Of a DNA stretch of 11,563 nucleotides, positions 6,457-11,563 are shown piece after piece (the stretch's first letter is position 1; each line of letters starts with the position of its first letter). The position numbers were made by a program, and so were the translations under genes. The stretch covers positions 1 through 11,563 of the forward strand of contig JALHLL010000081.1 in assembly GCA_022844575.1 (NCBI GenBank), read 5' to 3'. The stretch comes from a bacterium (lineage in GTDB: Bacteria > Bacteroidota > Ignavibacteria > Kapaibacteriales > UBA961). The notes under the pieces were generated by a model, which saw nothing but the letters and a program-made list of their open reading frames with translations, did no database searches and was not told where the DNA came from.

Positions 6457-6460
6457 ACAC

Positions 6461-7135
6461 TTAATGAGTAAGAGCCCACACTACAATATTCGTCCCTAAT
6501 TTCAAAGATACTTCACGTTTCTCGGGCGGGTCTTGATGTACTTCAGGATCAGCCCAACCATCACTCGGATTTGTTTCGACCGTATAATAGACACAAAGAC
6601 GATCATTAAAGAATAGTCCGAGCCCTTGGGGGGCTTTATTATCATGTTCATGTATTTTGGGTAAACCCGATGCGAACTTAAAGTGTGATGTGTAAATACC
6701 ATGATTAAAAGGTAACTCAACAAACTGTTTATCAGGAAATATTTTTTTCATTTCCTTACGAATACTTGCATCCATACCGTAATCATCATCTATATAAAGA
6801 AAACCGCCATTATGCAAATATGCTCTTAAGCGCCTTATTTCCGCATCGGAAAATGACACAGTTCCATGTCCAGTTAAAAAAATAATCGGATATAAAAATA
6901 AATTATCTGAACTCAAATCAACATATTCATATACAGGTTCAACGGGAATATTGGTATTTGCTTTAATATATTTCAGTAAATTCACCTCCGCCGATTGGTC
7001 ATTATACCAATCGCCACCCCCACTATATTTTACGCGCGCCAATTTTATCGGGCTCTTCTGCGCAAAGTTGTATCCAGTTATACCGAAAAACAGAAACAAT
7101 AGAAGTATATATATGCGGTAATTATTGTTGTTCAT
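6461..7135 (-). CDS. Secreted DUF4159-family protein
   Basis: With the start at 7135 it has 224 residues. A short polar N-terminus and a hydrophobic core (about 8-21, YILLLFLFFGITG) form a signal peptide, with cleavage plausible near residue 25. The mature part shows the DUF4159 pattern: KLARVKYSGGGDWYND (31-46), FLTGHG (86-91), LHNGGFLYIDDDYG (107-120) and a late HEHDN...GLFF block, ending VVWALT. The family is common in Bacteroidota and related phyla and has a ThuA/glutamine-amidotransferase-like fold; its function is not established. An in-frame ATG at 7279 would extend deep into rsmG and bury the signal peptide, so it is rejected. The start lies 16 nt past the rsmG stop, which indicates cotranscription. 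No clear Shine-Dalgarno site is seen. Confidence 0.88.
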   Translation of the reverse strand: MNNNNYRIYILLLFLFFGITGYNFAQKSPIKLARVKYSGGGDWYNDQSAEVNLLKYIKANTNIPVEPVYEYVDLSSDNLFLYPIIFLTGHGTVSFSDAEIRRLRAYLHNGGFLYIDDDYGMDASIRKEMKKIFPDKQFVELPFNHGIYTSHFKFASGLPKIHEHDNKAPQGLGLFFNDRLCVYYTVETNPSDGWADPEVHQDPPEKREVSLKLGTNIVVWALTH

Positions 7136-7151
7136 AAGTAAAAGAATATGA

Positions 7152-7826
7152 TTAGGGATGTTCAGACAAGACGGGTTTTGCGATAATGACTTTTTTCTGC
7201 CCATCTTTAAAATAGGAATAACCGACACAATCAATGAGCTTTTCGGTAAATTCAAATTGAGGAAATCTTTTTTTAGCATCGTTTATTTCATCATTAAGGT
7301 CTCCACCTTTCAGAAATACAAAATAGCCATTCTTTTTTAGTAAAATTACCGACCACTCCATAAGTGAAACTAAAGGTGCGACTGCACGAGCGGTAATTCT
7401 GTCAAACTTCCCGATCATATCCTTCTCTCTCGCTAATTCTTCCACTCTCACACAACGTGCTTTTACATCGCGTCTGCCTGTATGCGAAGCAAACATTTCC
7501 GTCATTTTAACCTTTTTTGCGATAGAGTCGGTAAGAAGAATACGCAGGTCAGGTCTTGCAATCGCCAAAGGTATGCCCGGAAAACCGCCACCTGTTCCAA
7601 TATCCAAAACCCATCCTTTTTGAGGAAAATCAGCGTATTTACATATCATAAGGGAATGGAGTATATGCCTATCAAATATATGATCAATATCATTTCGAGA
7701 AACCATATTTACTTTCTCATTCCAATAGACAATTTCATTCACATATCGTTCTATGGCATGCAGCTGCTCTACTTCTAAAGGAACGCCGTTTGCACTACAT
7801 ATTGTCCAAAATTCCGTTAAATCCAT
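7152..7826 (-). CDS. rsmG: 16S rRNA (guanine527-N7)-methyltransferase RsmG (GidB)
   Basis: Methylates N7 of G527 in 16S rRNA using S-adenosylmethionine; in other bacteria its loss gives low-level streptomycin resistance. The 224-residue length is typical. Visible motifs are VNMVSRND...RHILHSL (39-59), the SAM loop LDIGTGGGFPGIPLA (74-88), DSIAKKVKM (100-108), the family's RITARAVAP (143-151), and FLKGG (171-175). Start ATG at 7826; the ribosome site is weak. It is the first gene of the minus-strand block and diverges from the family 2 glycosyltransferase across a short AT-rich gap. The DUF4159 gene follows 16 nt downstream. Confidence 0.97.
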   Translation of the reverse strand: MDLTEFWTICSANGVPLEVEQLHAIERYVNEIVYWNEKVNMVSRNDIDHIFDRHILHSLMICKYADFPQKGWVLDIGTGGGFPGIPLAIARPDLRILLTDSIAKKVKMTEMFASHTGRRDVKARCVRVEELAREKDMIGKFDRITARAVAPLVSLMEWSVILLKKNGYFVFLKGGDLNDEINDAKKRFPQFEFTEKLIDCVGYSYFKDGQKKVIIAKPVLSEHP

Positions 7827-7884
7827 CGTTGTTTCGTTTATAACTAATAGTTCAAATTATAGCTCTTTTCAAATTCAGTTCTCT

Positions 7885-8541
7885 ATGATTTCAGCATACA
7901 AAAACCGAATACCTTTCTTTTCAGTCATACTATGCACTTATAACCGAGGGCAATTATTACCTCGTGCCATCAGGTCGCTTCTTCATCAATCTGAAACCGA
8001 TTGGGAACTTATTATTGTTGATGATGGCAGTAATGATAACACGAACGAAATAGTACGGCGTTTTATTGCGGGAAATCCTCATTGCGCCATACGGTATGTC
8101 TTTCAACCGAATAAAGGTACGGGATTAAGCCGAAATGTAGGTATTCTTAATTCATGCGGCATGTATATCACTTTTCTTGATTCCGATGATGAATATGAAG
8201 AGGAACATCTCTCCATACGACGTTCCATTATCCTTGATTATCCTGAAGCCGATCTGATTCATGGTGGTGCTCGTATTATCGGCAATCCTTTTGTTGCCGA
8301 TAAGAATAATCCTAAAGAAAAAATCCATTTGAATGAATGTGTGATAGGCGGAACATTCTTTATTAAACATTCCGTAGCCCATGAACTTGGTGGTTTTTCC
8401 GCTTTACGTTATGCCGATGATGCCGATTTTTTTGAGCGTTGCAATAGTCAAGGATATACAATCGGAAAAACTGATGCACCGACATATATATATCACCGTG
8501 ATACAGACGATTCTTTATGCACGATGGAATTTAAAAAATAA
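7885..8541 (+). CDS. Glycosyltransferase family 2 (GT-A)
   Basis: An inverting-type GT-A enzyme, 218 residues with the start at 7885. The first strand is FSVILCTYNRGQLLPRAIRSL (12-32), followed by IIVDDGSNDNT (43-53) for nucleotide-sugar binding, NKGTGLSRNVGI (76-87), the metal-binding LDSDDEY (98-104), and a late LGGFSALRYADDADFFERC with the likely catalytic Asp. There is no membrane helix, so it is a short cytoplasmic transferase. The acceptor is unknown; the glycosyltransferase at the left end suggests a glycan-building neighbourhood. An in-frame ATG at 7753 would lie inside rsmG and precede the domain with unrelated residues, so it is rejected. No Shine-Dalgarno site is visible. Confidence 0.92.
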   Translation: MISAYKNRIPFFSVILCTYNRGQLLPRAIRSLLHQSETDWELIIVDDGSNDNTNEIVRRFIAGNPHCAIRYVFQPNKGTGLSRNVGILNSCGMYITFLDSDDEYEEEHLSIRRSIILDYPEADLIHGGARIIGNPFVADKNNPKEKIHLNECVIGGTFFIKHSVAHELGGFSALRYADDADFFERCNSQGYTIGKTDAPTYIYHRDTDDSLCTMEFKK

Positions 8542-8613
8542 TACTGAATATGGGGAATGGCAAGAATTATACTTATCGAAAACAAGAATTTCATACATTA
8601 TACAATACCATTT

Positions 8614-9525
8614 CTATAATATAGTATTCAATTTTTCGAGGATATTATTTGCGGCAGTTGTTGGCTCCAACCACATAATATTAGTCTGATTACGACACCA
8701 TGTTAATTGTCTTTTGGCATAACGTCTTGTTGATTGCTTCATGAGTTCAAGCCCATCATCACTTTTATATTTTCCATTCATTACCGCTATTACTTCTTTA
8801 TATCCGACTGTATTTAATGATTGTATAATCTGATTATAGCCCATGGAAAGTACTTTCTCCGTCTCCTCAAAAATTCCGTTATTCCACATAAACTCACAAC
8901 GTTTATTTATAGTATTATATAATTCTTCACGCTCATGATGAATACCGAAATATAAAGTTTTAAAGTTCGGAACTGTTTTCGGAATTTTCTGAAAATCACT
9001 AAACTTCTTTCCGGTAGCTATATAATACTCAGCAGTACGTATAAGGCGTTGTGGGTTTTTGTCATCATATTTACAAGCACTTTCTTTATCTATTGTCATC
9101 ACATAATCATAAAATCGTTCTCTTCCTAATTCATCGTATAATTGTTTCGTTTTTATTCTTGCTGCTGAAAAATCAATGGATTCTTCAGTAGAAATCCCCT
9201 CGCATAATGCTTGAACATATAAACCGGAACCACCGACAATTAAAGGGATCTTTTCTCTACCTATTATATTTTCTACCACTCTACTCGCCTGCTCGGCAAA
9301 TAACCCCGCACTATACGGTTCATCAGGGTTACATATATCAATGAAATGATGAGTGCATTGTGTGCGTTCATCAACGGTCGGTTTGGCAGTACCGATATCA
9401 AGATAGCGATAAATTTGTCTTGAATCGGCTGATATAATTTCGGAAGGAATCTTTTGAGAAAGCTCAAGTGATAAAGCGGTTTTTCCCGATGCCGTAGCAC
9501 CTATTATGGCGATTGCATATTTCAT
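8614..9525 (-). CDS. miaA: tRNA dimethylallyltransferase MiaA
   Basis: Adds a dimethylallyl group to N6 of A37 in tRNAs reading UNN codons, which improves decoding. The 303-residue length is standard. Motifs in order are the P-loop GATASGKT (9-16), SADSRQIYRYLDIGTAKP (32-49) with catalytic D34, HHFIDICNPDEPYSAG, VGGSGLYVQAL with the substrate-contacting Ser/Gly loop, and the C-terminal TRRYAKRQLTWCRN that contacts tRNA and substrate. It starts 11 nt past the msrB stop and is probably the last gene of the scpA-msrB-miaA run. It converges on the family 2 glycosyltransferase, and no intrinsic terminator is evident in the 72-nt gap. Confidence 0.98.
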   Translation of the reverse strand: MKYAIAIIGATASGKTALSLELSQKIPSEIISADSRQIYRYLDIGTAKPTVDERTQCTHHFIDICNPDEPYSAGLFAEQASRVVENIIGREKIPLIVGGSGLYVQALCEGISTEESIDFSAARIKTKQLYDELGRERFYDYVMTIDKESACKYDDKNPQRLIRTAEYYIATGKKFSDFQKIPKTVPNFKTLYFGIHHEREELYNTINKRCEFMWNNGIFEETEKVLSMGYNQIIQSLNTVGYKEVIAVMNGKYKSDDGLELMKQSTRRYAKRQLTWCRNQTNIMWLEPTTAANNILEKLNTIL

Positions 9526-9536
9526 CGGAATAACGC

Positions 9537-9920
9537 TTATTCTTCCTTATCGGAAAAATTAAGTGAAATGCCGTTTATACAATACCGTAACCCAGTAGGA
9601 TCGGGCCCATCATTAAATACATGCCCCAAATGAGCCCCGCATTGTTTACAAAGCACCTCTGTACGTATAATACCGAAACTATTATCTTGGACATTTTCAA
9701 TAGCTTCGGAATCTATCGGTTTAAAGAATGAAGGCCAGCCGCAACCGGCATCAAACTTTGTATCAGATGAGAACAATTCGGCATCACAGCATACGCAACT
9801 GTAAACACCGTCGTCTTCCTTTAAGTAAAAGGGATGAGAAAAGGGCTTTTCCGTACCTTTTTTCCTTGTTACTCTATATTGCTCAGGAGTAAGTTTTTCT
9901 ATCCACGGATCCTTATTCAT
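9537..9920 (-). CDS. msrB: Peptide-methionine (R)-S-oxide reductase
   Basis: Reduces methionine-R-sulfoxide in proteins, normally recycled by thioredoxin; TrxA is encoded about 3.3 kb away. At 127 residues it is a stand-alone MsrB without an MsrA domain, and no signal peptide is present. The zinc site has C42, C45, C91 and C94. The catalytic Cys is C114 in RYCINGISLNF, and the resolving Cys is C60 in AGCGWPSF, so the 2-Cys mechanism is complete. GTG (9923) and ATG (9920) stand in tandem; ATG is chosen because AGG of the ribosome site is then 7 nt away. It begins 10 nt after the scpA stop. Confidence 0.98.
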   Translation of the reverse strand: MNKDPWIEKLTPEQYRVTRKKGTEKPFSHPFYLKEDDGVYSCVCCDAELFSSDTKFDAGCGWPSFFKPIDSEAIENVQDNSFGIIRTEVLCKQCGAHLGHVFNDGPDPTGLRYCINGISLNFSDKEE

Positions 9921-9923
9921 CAC

Positions 9924-9930
9924 ATCACCT
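9924..9930 (-). promoter_or_regulatory. Ribosome binding site of msrB abutting the scpA stop
   Basis: AGGTGAT on the minus strand begins at the base after the scpA TAG, so ribosomes ending scpA are placed directly on the msrB start. This suggests translational coupling. Confidence 0.65.
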
Positions 9931-10680
9931 CTAATTCAAACTAAATTCTGCTTCAATTTTTTCTTCAGTTCTTTCCGTAATGGCAATATCCTCGTCCTCA
10001 TCACCTTGCTCAATACAAATGAATCTGTTTTTAACCATATCAAGTATTGCTAAAAAAGTAGCTACGATATGTTGTTTTGTGTTTCCCTGCGTTACGGAAA
10101 GAAAACTGAGTCTTTTTGCTTTTTTCAACAATTCCAAAAGCAGTTCAGTTTTTTCTTCGACCGTTACAGGTCTTTTTTGCATAATATGCGCCTTCTGCTC
10201 TTTAGGAGTTCTTGAGAGGGCTTTACGCAAAGCGCGCATCAAATCAAATAGAGTCGCATTTTTTAATGAGTCATTATAAGGTAATGCTGCTCTTTCCGCT
10301 TCAAAGATAGTACGATAATATGTATATCTCTGCTCATCCGCTTTTGTGGAAAGGTGCGCCGCAGCTTCTTTAATTTGCTTATACTGCAATAGCTTTTGAA
10401 CAAGAGCAACACGTGGGTCTTCTTCTCCATCTTCAGGGTTCTCCGTTATAGGGCGCGGCAATAACATCAATGCTTTTATCTGCATTAATGTAGAAGCCAT
10501 AACAAGAAATTCACCTGCAAGTTCAAGGTCAAACAAATGAATAATACGGACATATTCCAAAAAATCAGCCGTTATCTTGGCTATAGGAATATCATAAATA
10601 TTCAACTCATCCCTTTGTATAAAGAAAAGCAGTAAGTCAAAAGGACCTTCAAAATTGGGTAAGCGTATCGTATAATCCAT
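9931..10680 (-). CDS. scpA: Segregation and condensation protein A (ScpA kleisin)
   Basis: The kleisin subunit of the SMC-ScpAB condensin, which organises and helps segregate the chromosome. The N-terminal helical domain shows LPNFEGPFDLLLFFIQRDEL (7-26), IYDIPIAKITADFLEYV (28-44) and the strongly conserved LAGEFLVMASTLMQIKALMLLP (54-75). The middle is a charged linker. The C-terminal winged helix (about 172-230) includes TKQHIVATFLAILDMVKN. The 249-residue length is normal. Its partners scpB and smc are not in the window. It lies 27 nt downstream of the large surface-protein gene, with only a weak ribosome site and no clear promoter, and is followed directly by msrB. Confidence 0.95.
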   Translation of the reverse strand: MDYTIRLPNFEGPFDLLLFFIQRDELNIYDIPIAKITADFLEYVRIIHLFDLELAGEFLVMASTLMQIKALMLLPRPITENPEDGEEDPRVALVQKLLQYKQIKEAAAHLSTKADEQRYTYYRTIFEAERAALPYNDSLKNATLFDLMRALRKALSRTPKEQKAHIMQKRPVTVEEKTELLLELLKKAKRLSFLSVTQGNTKQHIVATFLAILDMVKNRFICIEQGDEDEDIAITERTEEKIEAEFSLN

Positions 10681-10707
10681 TACTTCTGTTCTACTTAGTA
10701 TAATAAG

Positions 10708-11563
10708 TTAAGGTACTACAATAAAACGTTTAGTCGAGTATTGTGTACCATATACCAATACAGCAGTATATGTGCCAAAGTTCAAAGTGTGGTCAGGTAT
10801 AAAAATCTTGGGGTCAGACGTTACCTTAACTCCTGATGTATAAACAAGATTTCCACCCGAATCATATATGTTAATGTCTGCATCATGCTGTAACCCAATA
10901 CATTTCATAGAAATATCACCGTTAAACACGGGGTCATCAGCCATAATAACAACATCTCCTTCACCTTTCGCTTGAAGTATTCTTTTCTGACCATTTACTT
11001 CAGAAAAACCTTCAATAGTTACTGTGCTACTTACTTTTTGTACATTACTTTTAATGGGTACACTACCGATAGTGAACCTACTGTCAAATATCGAAAGGTC
11101 TGTTGTATCAGAGTCACCTAATGCCCCCACAAATCGAATAGGTATATTTCCTTTTAAGTCATCATTAATGAAAAGTGGAACTTCAAACTCAACCACTCTT
11201 CTGCCGTTATTAACTGAACCAACAGTATTGTCAGTTGTAATTACCCCTAAAGTTCCATCCCGAAAGGCAATTTTACCTGACATGGTTATCTTTTCAACTT
11301 GCTCGGGCAAATGCTTCGTATTAACACTTACAGGAACAGTCATTTCACCACCAATATTCACTGAAAGTTTTTCAGGTATTGTCACTATTTCAACCAAAGG
11401 TGGTCTTTTAATACCGATGCCTCTCAGTTTAATATTAGCTAATATTTCATAACCGGGTTTAGGATTATCATCACCTATTCTTAACTTACAAAGAGCTTCT
11501 TGAACCCCCACTCTGTTTGGAAAAAACCTAAATGGTATGCGTATCTCTTTTTCAGGTTCTATT
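10708..11563 (-). CDS. 3' part of a large surface/secreted protein with T9SS-like C-terminal sorting domain
   Basis: The frame is open to the window edge, so only the C-terminal 284 or so residues are seen. The GTG at 11511 (codes MGVQEALCKL) is internal, because the upstream codons read on as IPFRFFPNRVG. The first part ends in ANIKLRGIGI, like the closing strand of choice-of-anchor/ASPM-SPD-2-Hydin repeats. A cohesin-like beta domain follows (KLSVNIGGEMTVPVSV ... NIPIRFVGALGDSDTTDL). The last 85 or so residues (DDPVFNGDISMKC, DINIYDSGGNLVYTSG, FGTYTAVLVYGTQYSTKRFI) resemble a type A T9SS sorting domain, ending exactly at the C-terminus as those do. This suggests export through the outer membrane by the type IX system. 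Function beyond that is unknown. These domain calls are from pattern only. Confidence 0.7.
   Translation of the reverse strand, partial: IEPEKEIRIPFRFFPNRVGVQEALCKLRIGDDNPKPGYEILANIKLRGIGIKRPPLVEIVTIPEKLSVNIGGEMTVPVSVNTKHLPEQVEKITMSGKIAFRDGTLGVITTDNTVGSVNNGRRVVEFEVPLFINDDLKGNIPIRFVGALGDSDTTDLSIFDSRFTIGSVPIKSNVQKVSSTVTIEGFSEVNGQKRILQAKGEGDVVIMADDPVFNGDISMKCIGLQHDADINIYDSGGNLVYTSGVKVTSDPKIFIPDHTLNFGTYTAVLVYGTQYSTKRFIVVP

Noticed and set aside
7136..7279. In-frame upstream extension of the DUF4159 gene into rsmG
   Set aside because: It would overlap rsmG by about 130 nt and place 48 polar residues before a clear signal peptide. The ATG at 7135 gives the usual family length.
7753..7884. Upstream in-frame ATG for the family 2 glycosyltransferase
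   Set aside because: It lies antisense inside the 5' end of rsmG, and the added residues do not resemble the family. The domain begins right after 7885.
7827..7884. TATAAT-like words in the rsmG/glycosyltransferase divergent gap as promoters
   Set aside because: The region is very AT-rich, and no -35 or -33 partner at proper spacing is visible for either direction.
8542..8613. Possible frameshifted continuation of the family 2 glycosyltransferase
   Set aside because: The protein already has all expected motifs and a normal length for short GT2 enzymes. The following 72 nt show no recognisable continuation, only AT-rich DNA with a weak 5-bp AATAC/GTATT hairpin.
10681..10707. Short inverted repeat ACTTA/TAAGT between the surface-protein gene and scpA as a terminator
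   Set aside because: Only five A/T-rich base pairs and no T-tract; too weak to call.
11024..11452. 142-residue + strand open frame opposite the surface protein
   Set aside because: Ser/Thr/Leu-rich shadow of a coherent beta-domain protein on the other strand, with no domain pattern.

Overview
The window is AT-rich, gene-dense bacterial chromosome with no mobile element, CRISPR array, tRNA or rRNA. The gene set points to the Bacteroidota/Chlorobi (FCB) side of the tree, possibly Kapabacteria- or Ignavibacteria-like. The pointers are a DUF4159 secreted protein, a large surface protein whose C-terminus resembles a type IX secretion (T9SS) sorting domain after cohesin-like and choice-of-anchor-like segments, a fused YjdI-type [4Fe-4S]/CDGSH protein, and one good match to the Bacteroidota -7 promoter box before trxA. 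The taxonomic call is inference, because no marker RNA gene is present.

Layout. Bases 1-2284 (+): the 3' part of a family 4 glycosyltransferase gene, then an OsmC-type thiol peroxidase-like gene 2 nt downstream, then a dual Fe-S protein gene overlapping it by ATGA. A small two-helix membrane protein of unknown function (2325-2735, +) follows and converges on the next block with interlocking stop codons. Bases 2732-7826 (-), read right to left: rsmG, a DUF4159 protein, a 212-nt regulatory gap, trxA with its own terminator, a pterin carbinolamine dehydratase, enolase with a strong terminator, a membrane-anchored ComEA-like DNA-binding protein, and a PilM-like protein with eroded nucleotide-binding motifs. 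Bases 7885-8541 (+): a small family 2 glycosyltransferase, divergent from rsmG. Bases 8614-11563 (-), read right to left: the 3' end of the surface protein gene, scpA, msrB and miaA, closely packed.

Functional themes. Most genes are housekeeping: glycolysis (eno), chromosome condensation (scpA), translation fidelity (rsmG, miaA), and redox repair and thiol homeostasis (trxA, msrB, osmC-like, Fe-S protein). TrxA is the expected electron donor for MsrB. Two glycosyltransferases suggest cell-surface polysaccharide synthesis. The least ordinary part is the comEA/pilM-like pair, a likely DNA-uptake or pilus-related module sitting directly behind the enolase terminator with no visible promoter of its own. 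The OsmC and YjdI-CDGSH pair is the second point of interest. I found no clear evidence of a wholly novel system.
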